Below, in pieces: positions 23,201 to 35,595 of a DNA stretch of 64,000 bases. Position numbers and translations under genes: made by a program. This DNA comes from Periconia sp. R9002 (taxonomy: Eukaryota; Ascomycota; Dothideomycetes; Pleosporales; Periconiaceae), in contig JAMAHW010000037.1 in assembly GCA_023627715.1 (NCBI GenBank), positions 62,001 through 126,000 on the forward strand, in the 5' to 3' direction. Within the stretch, counting starts at the first letter, position 1; every line of letters starts with the position of its first letter. Under the pieces are notes generated by a model. It was given only the letters and a program-made list of their open reading frames with translations. It ran no database searches and was not told where the DNA came from.

Positions 23201-25176
23201 TGGCGATACTGCGATAGCCTGCATATTTCGACGGTCTATCGTCTTTGGGGCACGATGAATATCACTCTGCTGGAAGACGCCTTCGCGCCCCACAGTCCAG
23301 AGGGTATCACGTGAATGCCACAGCATGTCCGAGGCGGCGCTTGCGAACTTGTTGATCTCCCGAGAGGGTAGGTAGGGACGTCGAAGATCCCAGACGTGAA
23401 TCATGGAATGATCACGGTCATAGGAGGTGGCGAGCTGATTGCAATGATAGGCTCCCCTCTCGTGGTGCTCGTCAGACCAGCATGGCGGGCGCCAGCGAGC
23501 CCTATGGACGGGGTATGGGGTAGTGAGTACGAGCTGGGGTTTTTGCCGCCTGCCGTCGACCGAGAAGTCCCATATCTTGACGGCCCGATCAGCCCCTGCG
23601 CTCAGAAGATGCTTTCCGTCCGGATGCCAATCAATGGAGGTGCAAGGTTTGGTGTCGTGGGCGGTGATTTTCTGTTTGGGACTCTTGTGGTAGCGGTAGT
23701 CCCATCGCTGGATGGTACCATTCTCGGTGCCCAAAGCAAATTCGACCCCATCAGTGGGAGACCATTGGACGTCGTAAATGGCTCCATTTATGGCTGGATA
23801 TTGGTCGCGGCTACGGCAGGTGGTGATGTCTTTTCTCATGTCCCTGAGGTCCCACAGGCGAACCGTGGCGTCCTGACTAGCGGATAGCAACAGGTGGCCC
23901 GAGTGAGGATTGAAGGCAAGTTTGTGAACCTGCCGGTTGTGCTCATGCAGTCGAGCCAGCTCGACGCCGGCTCGATTGAGGTCATAAAGGATGACCTTGC
24001 CATTAGCAGCAGCGGTCGCGATATGCGTGTTGAACTGGCCGTGCGACCATTTGACGTCTTGGATGCCGAAGCCGTCGCGCTGGCGTGCATGGGAGCGGTC
24101 AGCGTAATGAATGACGGCAGCTCGTAGATTGGTTTCCTCGACAATCCTGGCATCCTGCACGCATACGGTTTTGAGAATCTCCTTGCCGGCCAGAATGGCG
24201 TGAGTCCTGTCCCGATTGATGTCCAAAGCCGAGATTTCGAGGCCAGTCTTATGGCTGGCGTCCTGAGACGAGCCGGTTCGGAGACTATGTGGGCAAGCAT
24301 GGGTCAGCATCAGGTACGTAGGTAGTATTACATAGGTAGGCGGAGCTATGAGGTCACGTGGTATCTGCATGCATGTGAGAAGATTCAAAATGGTAAGTCC
24401 ACGACGATGCTCCATGCCAATGCGTACACACGAATGCATTTGGATGCACACGTGGCTATATTTTCATGTACGCATGAAGCACAGAGCCAGATTCGGGGCA
24501 CAAGGCAGAAGGGATGGAAGAAGGGGGGATGAGGGGGCGGTTAGGTGGGTTGATCAAATGGATGAATGGATGAATGGGTGAGTGGTGGAACATTTGGAGA
24601 TGCAGCCCAACCCATAGTACGGCAAAGGCGACCTAGTAGCTGGGACCATGTGGAGGATAGGGTACATGGTGAGGCAAGTGTCCATCCAGGTTGGACGTGT
24701 TGGTTTGGCGTGTGGTGGAGCAATCAAGCAAGCCAATCAATCCGTTAACGACCCAAGGCGGGATGGGAAGTGAACAAATGAAGTCGGGACGGGGAGACGG
24801 TGGATATATCCCGGTCGCCTTGTGCCATGAGGAGGGAGTGTCTCGACTCGCACACGTACTCGGTCGGGTAGGGCAGCTAACACGAGGGTTGCAAGGACAT
24901 TTGGACGAAAGCAGATGCAGATGGATGCAGGTGGTGGTGTTTGGTGCCAAGTAAGCGAGAAGAGGAGCGCGCGACTTACCCAGGGAGAGGCACTAGGGGA
25001 TTGCGACGGCCATTGTGGTCAGGGCGACTTGCTTGCGCGCTTGGCGGGCGGGAGCCACCATATGCAGCAGCGCTGTTGACGAAACGAGAAAAATAGGATT
25101 TTGGCGGCAGGTTAGGCAGAGGCGGCGGCAAAGGGATGGGCGCGGGAGAAGAGGTCCGCCGCGAGGGGTCTGCCAT
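20294..25176 (-). CDS. rtc1: SEA complex subunit Rtc1/Sea2 (WDR24 homologue)
   Basis: Rtc1/Sea2 is a subunit of the vacuole-associated SEACAT/GATOR2 complex that controls TORC1 in response to amino acids. The main exon (20294-24284) encodes WD40 repeats (for example SGHLLLSASQDATVRLWDLR and GKHLLSAGADRAVKIWDF), a long Ser/Pro-rich disordered middle, a helical segment, and C-terminal zinc fingers: LCLSCKSPI...RCESCKRAQAPCPICWGRY, then WCALCGHGGHTFCL...CPTEGCLCDC, a RING-like end. I place the start in an upstream exon (24980-25176, MADPSRRTSSPAPIPLPPPL...). Its GTAAGT donor joins, in matching phase 2, to the CATAG acceptor before 24284 over a 695-bp intron, giving 1,395 residues. If the intron is wrong, the uninterrupted frame from 24451 gives a less typical N-terminus. 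Divergent from the ABC transporter gene. Confidence 0.9.
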
Positions 25177-25382
25177 GTTTCAGTCGCCGATTGATGCACT
25201 GGGTGATGCACAATGAAGCAAGCCAGCATGCAACGGCGAGAAGGGAAGAAGCCGGGGGGACAATGCCAGGTGCCAGGTGCCGGGTGCAAGGAGCCAGGCC
25301 AGGCCGGGCCAGCAGGCAGGCAAGCGACGGGGAAGAGGGGCAGGCTGCTGAGTTGATTACCGGCCGCAGGTAGGTAAGTATC

Positions 25383-25413
<31 letters not shown>

Positions 25414-27130
25414 GATGAATGAATCAATGGTGGGTGGGTGGGTGATGGGATGGATGGATGGGAGTAGGTAGTGTGAGTAATAGTGCGAGAGAGAGAAGGT
25501 ACAAGTACCTAGCGTCCGGAGCTGGGTGCCTGTTTGGATGGAATGGATGGGATGGATGGGATGGATGTGTGGGTGGATTGAATCGAGCGAGATGAATGGA
25601 GGGGAGGAAGGAGGATGGTTGGGTTAGGTTGCGGATAGACGTCGCCTGATGTCGGTGAAGGGAAGAGAGTACATAGGCTGTATCCTGTTTGGATTCCCCT
25701 TGTCCGTCAGTCAGTGAGTGTCCATCCAGTATGTCCAAGTATGGATGGTATGACCCGTCATCCAGCGCCCTGCCACTGCCAGCATAGCATAGCAGAATGC
25801 ATAGCGTATGTATGTAGGATGGATGTACTGAGTACTATAGGCGTAGGTAGATGGTGACATCCATGATGGTGCATGACCGGGGGAGGTTTGTCCAGGCTTT
25901 TCGCTAAGGTTGCTCTCGCTCGCTCGCTTGTTGCAGCGGGACCGACTATTTGCACCTTAGCTGTATCGAGAGTGCTAGGTAATAAGCAGTTACGGTAGTT
26001 AGATACTGTACGGTAAGGTTGGAGAATAGAGTAGTTGGGTACCTACCTACAGAATCATCTTTTGTTCAAACTTCATGGTCATGGTGCGCTGTCGTGCCAT
26101 GGACTTGTTTGTTGTACCGACCTCTGTGCCGCGGTCCATACATAGCTATCCACACGTACTATGCATACATCCGTCCCTGGCCCGGATACACCTACCTAGA
26201 CTACCTACCTATACGTATACATATTCCAGCAAGTACAAGCAGGCGTGCCTGGCATCCCGGTCTTTTTGCTGTCTCTGGCTTGCAAGGGCCGGCTGCACAC
26301 CCTCGCACAAATAGACTTGCCCATCGCCATCACATCATGTATGTACGTAGGTAGGTATGCAGCACCAGCACCCAGCAGCACCAGCAGCAGCAGCAAGACG
26401 GACCGACGCCGATTTCTCGGATGACAACGTCTCCAATCACTTATTAGTCTGCTCAATTCCGCATTCTACCTGCCTACACACATACTATACATTCTATACA
26501 TACATACGTGACCCGGCACATGTTACAGCACAGCACGGCGCTCGCTGCACTGCATACCCACACCAGGCACAGCTCGCACAGCAGCAGGCGCGGTAGTCAC
26601 TTCAAGCCGCCGATGGATGCCAAGCAAACCGATTCCAGAGAACGCCACTACTAAGTTACCTCAGTCACGTCTTCTTGACAAGCTTAGTTGTCCTGCGACC
26701 CTGCTGCTCTTCTTCTTCTTCTTCTTCTTCTTCTTCCTCCTCCTCCAGTCCTCTTCTCCCTCAATCCTCTTTTTTTTTCCCCTCTATCCTCCTTTCTCTC
26801 TCTCTCTCACCCCCGAGCAACTCACCTGCTCTCTCCTCTACCGAGGTCCGGTAAAACGTGCCTTCCTCGTTTGTACCTTCACCTTCAACCCGTCCACCAA
26901 CCACGTCCACCCTCGTCGCTTGCCGCCTCGCCGCTCCTACCACCCCGTCGACATTTCTCTCTGCACCTTTGCACCTCTCCACCTCTCCACCTCGATAACT
27001 CTGCACCTCTGCACCTGTGCACTCGGCAACCCAGGCAGAGCCACCGTCCTCAAGTCTCGCTCCCAATTCTCTGCATTGGACCGGGCGGCCTGCAGGTGGG
27101 GAGCTATTGAGACCCAGTTCCTGCATCGCC
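25177..27130. other. Divergent 2-kb spacer, Rtc1 / ABC transporter
   Basis: Rich in simple repeats: a CG/TG alternating tract (25382-25413), GGATGG minisatellite-like runs (about 25430-25570), a CAG-rich patch (about 26370-26400) and a TTC/TCC tract (26708-26746) in the transporter leader. Several CTACCTAC/GTAGGTAG words are present. No protein gene is supported; this is probably two long promoters and 5' leaders. Confidence 0.55.
25382..25413. repeat. Alternating (CG)n(TG)n tract
   Basis: About 32 bp of strictly alternating pyrimidine-purine: eight CG followed by eight TG dinucleotides. This composition favours Z-DNA. It lies about 210 bp upstream of the Rtc1 start. Confidence 0.85.
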
Positions 27131-30100
27131 ATGCAGACCAATATGGATATGCACTATGGTGCTGCACCTACTACTACCACATCCCATACTATCGATTTCG
27201 CCGCTCTTAGCTCGTCATCCAAGACCGCCAGTCAACTGCGTCCTATAATCTCAGTGATTCAATACGCATACCCCGTCTTCCTGCTGGTCTTCTTCCTCAT
27301 CGCCTTTACCATCCGCAGCATAGTTGCATCGAGCTCTAATCGTAATGTCGAAAAACCTACCACCACGGGCCCTGGCGGCAAACCCCTCCCTGCTACCGAT
27401 CCAACCCGCAACTTTGTCAAACGCCAGGCACACGACGATGTCACTCATACCCAGAAATTGGTCTTTGCCTGGCTGTCCGTCTTCGCCGCATTGACCTTTG
27501 TCGCCAATGCCGCTCTGATCATCGCCCATGCCGTCCTGGCTCGCCGCGAGCATTGGTGGTCCGGCAGAGCCGTCGTGGTGCGTCTTCCATGTTCATTGAT
27601 TGCTTCTTCACAGTCGTTACTGACCCGAAAATTATCGTCTTCACATTAGATCTACCTCGTTGGCTCCTTCTTCGTCTACTGCCTGTTCATCATATCTCTG
27701 ATCGACTCGAAACCCTCGCCCACCGCCGCCAACCTTGCAACATGGATTGTCGCCGCGGCACTCGAAATCATCCTAGCCACCCTCTCCATCGCCATCTATA
27801 CGCACATACACAAGCAGCCCGCCGCGCGTCCTCCTCCAGATGAGAAAGAGCACCTCAGCTTTGGCATGACGGGCTGGGAGGCGGGAGAAATCGCTCTCGA
27901 TTTCTTGCGCATCGTCATCCTCCTCTTATTGGTCGGCCTCTACATCGTTTTCGTCACTCTACCTCAAAGGCGCATGGGCCAGGATTCGGGAAGTTCGAGT
28001 GAGACAGCCTCGCTTCTCGGCGGCTCAGAGCAGCACGGTCATGCCGAAAATGGAAACGGTCACGCGAACGGCTCATATGGCTCAATTAACCACCACCACC
28101 ACGCCAACGGCAAACCACGCCATGCTGAGGAGGCTCCACCGGCTTGGAGCAGGCCTACTGGTGCCCCCTCGCGCAGCTGGTGGGAGTATCTCAAAGGCTA
28201 CCGCGTCTTCTTTCCCTATCTCTGGCCATCCAAGGACCGCCGGTTGCAGATCCTCGTCATTACCTGCTTTCTGATTGTATTGCTCCAGCGTTTTATCAAC
28301 CTTCTAGTTCCTAATCAGATAGGTATCATCGTCAAAGCACTTTCGGATCCAGTCAAGAACGGCAATCCCACGAAGCAAATCATCATCTATATATTCCTTC
28401 GATTTATTCAGGGAAACAATGGTCTTTTGGGCGCAATTCGTTCGGTTCTCTGGATTCCCGTCAGCCAATATTCCTACCGCGAACTTTCGGTGGCGGCGTT
28501 CGAGCACGTGCATAGCCTCAGCCTCGATTTCCATCTTGGCAAAAAAACCGGCGAAGTATTATCTGCCCTAGGAAAGGGAAGTTCCGTCAATACTTTTCTC
28601 GAGCAGGTGACATTCCAAGTGGCTCCCATGCTTCTAGATCTTGCCGTTGCTGTCGGGTACTTTTTGGTGGCTTACGATGCTTACTACGCCCTTGTTCTCT
28701 CCATCGTGACCTTTTGGTACATTTATCTGACCATCCGCATGGCTCAATGGCGAGCCGAAATACGCCGCGAGATGGTCAATGCCGACAGGGATTCGGATGC
28801 AGTCAAGTAAGTAATGATCATAACTCCGCGTGAAGATGTTCTTCCAAATGGCTAACGTGCAAAGAAATGATTCCATGGTATCTTACGAAACAGTCAAATA
28901 CTTCAATGCTGAAGCTTATGAATTCAACCGCTATCGTAACGCGGTTAAGAAGTTCCAACTCGCCGAGTACCAGGTGAACTTCTCGTTGAATCTCATGAAC
29001 GTCAGCCAAAATACTGTGTTCATGCTCGGACTGCTCGTCACTTGCTTCATCGCCGCCTATCAAGTCACTATAGGAGAGATCGATGTTGGCAAATTCGTCA
29101 GCCTTGTCACGTATATGGGTCAGCTCCAAGCTCCCCTCAACTTCTTCGGCACTTTTTACCGCATGATCCAGTCTGCCATGATCAATTCTGAACGAATGCT
29201 TGAACTGTTTAAGGAGCAGCCCACGGTGGTAGACGCCCCGCATGCGAGGCAATTGGATACTTGCAAAGGCCATTTACGGTTCAATGATGTTCATTTCGCT
29301 TATGACGAACGCAAACCCGCTCTACAAGGTCTAGATTTTGACTGCCCGCCCGGCACTACCACGGCTTTTGTAGGCGAGTCGGGTGGAGGAAAATCGACCG
29401 TCTTTCGTCTTCTCTACCGTTTCTACAACATCATGTCTGGCAGCATTCAGCTCGATGGCAATGACGTTGAAGAACTCACCATCGATTCGGTCAGGAGCCA
29501 TATCGGCGTCGTTCCACAAGATACCGTTTTGTTCAACGAAACCATCATGTACAACCTCAAATATGCAAACCAGGACGCAACCGACGAGGATGTGTACGAA
29601 GCTTGCCGTGCGGCTAGCATTCATGACAAGATCATGTCTTTCCCAGACCAATATGCGACCAAGGTTGGGGACCGCGGCCTTCGCCTCTCTGGGGGTGAGA
29701 AGCAGCGCGTGGCTATTGCGCGCACCATCCTAAAGAATCCACGCATTATTATGCTCGATGAAGCCACAGCTGCCTTGGATACCGAAACCGAGCAACACAT
29801 CCAGGAAGCATTCACTAAGCTTGCTCAAGGCCGCACCATGCTTATTATTGCGCACCGGCTTAGCACTGTAACGCACGCTGATCAGATTCTTGTGCTCAAT
29901 AAAGGCAAGGTCGTGGAGCGTGGCACGCACGAGGATTTGCTCGACAGAAACGGACAGTATGCATCCATGTGGAAGAAGCAGATCCGGGCACAGAGGGCCG
30001 CGGAGCAAGCCAAGGTGTTCAAGGACAAGGCCGAACGTCTTCGCAAAGCTTCAAAAGATGGTTCTACCATCGACGACGAGAGCAGCACTCACTCAAACTC

Positions 30101-30194
30101 GTCATCCGACGATGAACGGATGAAGAGATACAGGGCTGCTTCACGGGATAGCCACGATGACACATCCAATGGCAAGCCTCACGGCCATCCTTGA
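27131..30194 (+). CDS. hmt1: HMT1/ABCB6-type ABC half-transporter
   Basis: An ABC transporter of the ABCB6/HMT1 group, which moves phytochelatins, heavy-metal conjugates or porphyrin-type substrates across vacuolar or organellar membranes. Exons 27131-27577, 27650-28806 and 28865-30194 (introns 72 and 58 bp) give 977 residues. The N-terminal part holds the extra membrane domain typical of this group (for example VFLLVFFLIAFTIRSIV, VILLLLVGLYIVFV). A His/Asn-rich linker and a six-helix ABC membrane domain follow. The ATPase domain shows Walker A GESGGGKST (about 705-713), signature LSGGEKQRVAIAR (about 808), Walker B IIMLDEATAALD (about 828) and the H-loop IIAHRLST. It ends in a charged Ser/Asp-rich tail. 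It should work as a homodimer. Substrate specificity is inferred from the group only. Confidence 0.93.
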
Positions 30195-32710
30195 TCTTGA
30201 GATCCCTTTACTCGATACGTTTACGACCGGTGACTAGTGTATGAAAGCTGGAATGCTATACACACTGCGGCCATCGTGCCGTGCGCCACATGCTGCTGGA
30301 ACATGAAATGTTCACGGGCACCCACCGATTCTTGCAATCGTTTGTGTGTGTGCTGCTGCTGCATGAGATTTTTTCCTTGTAGGTACTGCGTCTTCTACTT
30401 GTTTTCCTTTCCTTTTTTTCCATGCTCCTACCCCCCTTTTCTTTTAATAATTTACAACCACGCGCTGTATGAATGATCATGGTCCACGTGTTGGAAACTT
30501 CAGTGGCCAGGCGCAACAGAGCGGGTCGGGGATTTCCATGATAGCAATGGGTGGTTTTGCTACGTGTGACTTTAGCAGTCTCGATGTCTTTCTTCTCGGA
30601 GTCGGGATTATGTACATTTCTACGCGTCATGCTTTGCCATATTTCGCATCGGCTTGGGGCGTTGGTGGTATCATAGCATGACAAGACGGGCTCGGGGGGC
30701 GTCTGTTTGCGAGGGAAGAGGTAATGATGGGTGGGTCTGGTGGTCATCTGCTCTATTCACAAGACGGAAAATTTCCTTTCTGGATATACCAAAAAAGAGG
30801 GCTCAAGGGATCAGTCCGGCGGCAAAAAGCACCAATATTTTTTTTGGACGAAGATGGAAGAAGGAAGGGAAAAGCGAAGCAAGAGGGAGCCGGCCGATTT
30901 ACACTTCGAATGAAGACAACATGGAAACTTGGTGTATCAAAGACGAAGGGTAGCGGAACGAGTGGAAGAGAAGGAGGGGGAAGACTTCAACAGCCATGAT
31001 GTTCGGGGTGGTGCGTGAAGACGTGATCCCCCCCTACGGCGGCGATGTGTTGCATCTCTTTCGAACATCTTCGTCTCCTTCTATTCGAAGATGGCCTCTT
31101 TTCCACGCGGACGGGAGATTTGGTGGGCACTTTGCAAAAGAGAGGGTAAACAAGAAGCTGCAATAGCATACCCTTTTGGTTTCTCTACTCTTTTTTTTCT
31201 CTCTTTCTTCGTTTCTCTCCGTCGTGTATCTGAGGAGGACACGCAGAAAAGCAAAAAACGGTTTCTCTACTATGGACGTTTGCGTTTATTTCCTCGGCTC
31301 ATTTCTCTTTTTCAAAGTCTTTTTTTGCTACTTCTAGATATAAAATGGTATCCCGCTGATAATACTTGATGTTGGAGAGCAAGATGTGTTGCATTGCCAT
31401 GAACAAGCAGGTATATGTAGATATGCCCCACATGTACGGTCATCACGTGATGACATGCCCCGCCAGTCTCGGCCCATGTCATTTTTTCTCACCCCACTTA
31501 GCCGACCCCCACGAAAGCTCAGCCCAGCCAAGCGGGCGTGCACCCGTTTCGTCTCGTTTCCATCTCGCCAGCCCCCGTCGACCGTTTCCCACCCAGGCCC
31601 TTGGGTCTCATTTGTCTTGTACAGTTACATGTGCTTTCGGTAACCGTCACCATTACTGATTGTCTCTTGATTTTTTTGGTCTTTTCAGCCCATTTATATT
31701 CCACCGCCCTCTTTGCATCGCTGGCTAATTGCATCGCATCGCAGTGCATCGTTTCGCTCCGCTTCGCCTGGCTGATTTTGCCTGTTTCTTGATGGGAACC
31801 AGCTGCGCTCCACCGATCAGACGCACACTGACATCTGCTCACTTCTCCCGTTTCGGTGTTGCTCTTTCCTTGTTTTCGCCAATCGATACGAGTTTGTGAG
31901 GGGGATTGAAGGGCAAAGAGCTCACCTAGGAAAGACCCAATCTGGGGCAAGAAGCGGGGTAGATACATAACAAGGGTACCAAGACCCTCTCTCCATACCT
32001 CTCTCCCCACGCTCTCACGCATTACATACCTGTTCTCCAACATCCCTTTCCCCGTTTCCAACCATTCCTACGAGGCACCGGTGCTTTGGCATCACCGGCG
32101 GCTCATATCCGCTGGAATCAACTCCCTCATCCCGACGGTCTGTGTGTATGCAGCTTACAGACGAACTAATACTGTAGCTCAAAGCGCAGCCGGGGGCTGG
32201 ATGCATCGTTGCGGCACAGTCGAGCGTTGTATCCAGGAACCTAACCATCGGGCAGGCGCCCTCCTTCTTTAGTGGCCTGTCCAAACTGTGGGCTGCATTT
32301 ACTCCATCCTCTTCGCGTGCAGCTGCAAGCAATCCAACTTTACTAAACTTACCGAGGAAAAGCGAAGGGGAAAAGGGGGGGGAAGCTTGAACTATTGACG
32401 CCCCCCACATACACCACATCATCACGCCTTATCCCCTCCCATCCACTCATCCACTAGCATCACGCAGGAAGAAACGAAGCTTGGGTGCTGTCCCGAACCT
32501 TGGGATCTACACACGCACGTACACGCGCGCGCGCGCGCCGCCATCTGTTTTGCATCCCATCTCTCTGGGATTTTGCTCCTCCCGCCCCAATTTCGTCATC
32601 CGACCCAATCCTCGCCCACCAGAATCATCTAGTTACCCGAGCTGTCGGGAGTACGGGCACGACGACGAAACCACACCGGCACCATCAAAGGCCTGAACCG
32701 GTAACGGATC
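30195..32710. other. Intergenic, ABC transporter to LaeA-like gene
   Basis: 2.5 kb with no supported gene. Frames up to 180 codons (31519-32061, minus) show no domain. A CG-alternating tract (about 32523-32538) is present. Probably a 3' flank plus a long promoter/leader. Confidence 0.5.
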
Positions 32711-35015
32711 ATGTCAAAAATGATACCTGAGGATGAAAACATAGCTGTGGTATGTATTTTCTTCGTAATGAATCGTCTCTTGCTCATTTTTGGGTGCCTT
32801 CCCTTTCACATTGAGTACATACCACCACCATGTCCAGCATACCTATGTCGTTGTCTAGATTATTTTCTCTTTTTCTTTCTTCACACTCCCTGTGGTGTGA
32901 TTGGTTCGATGTCTAGTATCCGCGATCCATTCCCCTCTTTCGTCTCGTTTCCTTTCCGTACGAGAAATCTCCACAACCATCGGTTGGTGGCGTGCACATC
33001 ACCCAGGGTGTGTACGCCCGGATCAAAAGCGTGGGGGATTGTCGTTTCATAGCCTCAAGAGCACAGAACGACGGATTGGCTTAATGGGCGAATTTTCTTC
33101 CTCTATCCTCAATATCACACTTCCACTAAAGTCGCTGTCTATGTCAAGATTCCTCTCATATCCTTCAAACTTATTCCTTAATCCCCGTGCATATGGGACG
33201 AAAAGATGTGCATCATCGCCTCACATTCCGTTTGTCAGGAACAAGCACCTGTTATTCCTCTCCATCTCTTTTTGACACTCCAGGCTCGAAACTTTCCAAA
33301 GCGTCCTGATATCAAACTAAATATCCCATCACAAAAATCCAGCTCAACCACATTCCACACCCTCCACCCCCCAAACAACCACGCACTAACAAACTCCCCT
33401 CAAACCCCCAGGACACCTCCTACTCCCAATACCGAGAATCAGACGACGACGACGCACAGTCATACACCTCGTACGCTGTCCCCCCTCCCTATCCCACCTC
33501 ACCATTCTAACACGTCGTCCCCAAAACAGCGCCGAATCCATAGGAAGCAGCGTAACCCGGTACCGCTACGAAAACGGACGCCGCTACCACGCGTACCGCG
33601 AGGGTTCCTACTACGGGCCCAACGACGAAACCTACTCCAACTACGAGACCATCGTGCACCACCTATGGCTCCTCACGCTCGATGACCGCTTGTTCCTCGC
33701 GCCTATTGAAGGTTGTCGTAACGGTGCCGGACCGGAACGGATTCTGGATGTCGGGACGGGGACGGGGTTGTGGGCTGTGTATGTTTCTTTTCCATCTTGT
33801 GTTTTGTAAACGCTTCATTCTTCTCCTCCTATCTCTTATCCTTACTCTCCCCTCTCTTCCTTGGTGTCAACTCCAATCAATAATCCCTCCCTCCCTCCGT
33901 CCCTCCCATCAAACTCAACCCCACAAAAAAACAAAAAAAACCCAACCCAACGTCCTAACCCCCAACCCGCGAACCGTTCGCTGACGAGAGAACAAAACAC
34001 ACAGCGACATGGCCGACTACTTCCCCAACGCCGAGATCATCGCGACCGACCTCTCGCCCACGCAAACCACATCGGCACCGCCCAACGTGCGCTTCGAGGT
34101 CGACGACGCTTGCTCCGAGTGGACGTACCCGGACGACAGCTTCGACTTTGTCCACATCCGCGGGCTCACGGGGTGTATGTGTTTAACTCTTACCTAGGTT
34201 ACAGACTCGTTATGTTATCGAGACACCACGTTGGCGTGTCGTTATTGAGACAGTTGATGATGATGTACTGTAACCACCCTAGTTAACATTTTGACTAACT
34301 TTTGTACCCTCGCGGCGATATAGGTATCCGCGATTGGTCGTATTTGTACGAGCAGGCGTATCGGTGGGTTTACTTTCTTCCCTTTCCTTCCTTGCCTCAT
34401 CTTTCTCACCTATCTTTCCTTCTTTCTTTTCCTTCTTTTACTATCTATGCCGCGTGGTATCCTAATTTCAAAAACAAATAAATCAGACACCTAAAACCCG
34501 GCGGCTACATCGAACACCTCGAATTCTCCATCACCACGTCCGCCAACCCCGACCCCACCACCAACACCCCCGCCGAAAAACTCCTCACCTCCTTCTCGTC
34601 CTCCATCCTCGCCGCCGGCGACAACCACACGGGCATGACCTTCCGCACCATCTCGCTCATCGCATCCAACCTCGCGACCGCGGGCTTCACAGGCATCACC
34701 TCGCGCTCCTTCGTGTGGCCCATTGGCCCCTGGCCGCAGGATCCAAAGCTCAAGGAGATTGGAAGGTGGGGGGAGCGCAATTGGTTGGATGGGTTTGAGG
34801 GGTGGGTGCTTGCGATTTATACAAGGGTTTTTGGGTGGCGGTATGAGGAGGTTATGGAGTTTGTGGGGAAGGTGAGGGCGGTGGTGAGGGATCGCGGGAA
34901 TTTGTTTTGGCATGAGGTTAGGTGTGTTTATGCGAGGAAGCCTTTTGAGGGGGAGGAGGTGGTGAGGGCGGAGGGAGGGGAGGGGCAGGGGGAGGGGGAG
35001 GGTGGTGGTGCGTGA
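32711..35015 (+). CDS. LaeA-like SAM-dependent methyltransferase
   Basis: A TAM-domain methyltransferase of the LaeA-like family, members of which include regulators of secondary metabolism and development; many paralogues have unknown targets. Six exons: 32711-32749, 33412-33470, 33530-33778, 34005-34174, 34324-34363 and 34487-35015, all joining in frame to 361 residues. Family marks are YRYENGRRYHAYREGSYYGPN, the SAM motif ILDVGTGTGLWAVDMAD (near residue 104), FVHIRGLTGCIRDWSYLYEQ and LKPGGYIEHLEF. The protein ends in a Gly/Glu-rich tail (GEGQGEGEGGG). The first exon (MSKMIPEDENIAV) and the 662-bp intron after it are the weakest part; a different first exon is possible. No polyketide or peptide synthetase gene lies nearby. 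Confidence 0.85.
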
Positions 35016-35595
35016 TGGGAGCATTATTCTCTAAGGGGTGGGATCGGTGGGATCAGTGGTGTATGGACGACTCTTTTTTTTCATATCTCGGTGGACATGT
35101 CTGCTTATTTCTCGTGGTCTGTACGATCTTTTCATGTGAGACGACTTTTAGATGACAAGACGGATTGGGTGGCTATTTGCTTGCTTTTGGTTGGGCTGTC
35201 TGAGCTTCATTTTCATTCATTGCCACAATTGCATCGTCATTGGTTCGTTTGCTCTGTCTTGTATTAGTTGGCTATTGCCCAATTCTTTCGTAACGCGACC
35301 AGAGGGTATGGATTCGTTCGGATTCGTTCGAATTCGTTTAGTTTCACATGATAGACCGCTCCGGTTCAATTATTATTTTGATTCAAGTCATGCATGCATG
35401 CAATGCTGCTCTCGTGATCTTCATACCATACATACGTACAAGCTCCTCACTCGGGAGAAGGCCTCTCCCGATAGACGGGTCGGTTCACATGCACCGAGCG
35501 CCTTGTCCCTTGTCTTGGTGTGGTACGGTGTCCAAGCCTTCTATTTTCGTTTGTGGCCATCTTAACAGTTTTTCTACTCTCCCCATCACCGCCGC
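35016..35595. other. Convergent spacer, LaeA-like / Rpn11
   Basis: Two 3' ends face each other. No gene is supported inside. Confidence 0.6.

Noticed and set aside
24285..24451. N-terminal extension MCIQMHSCVRI of Rtc1
   Set aside because: The sequence is unlike the family, includes part of a CTACCTAC/TAGGTAG repeat area and contains the inferred acceptor; the upstream exon gives a better start.
31519..32061. A 180-codon minus-strand frame
   Set aside because: No recognisable domain, a biased composition and no splice partners.
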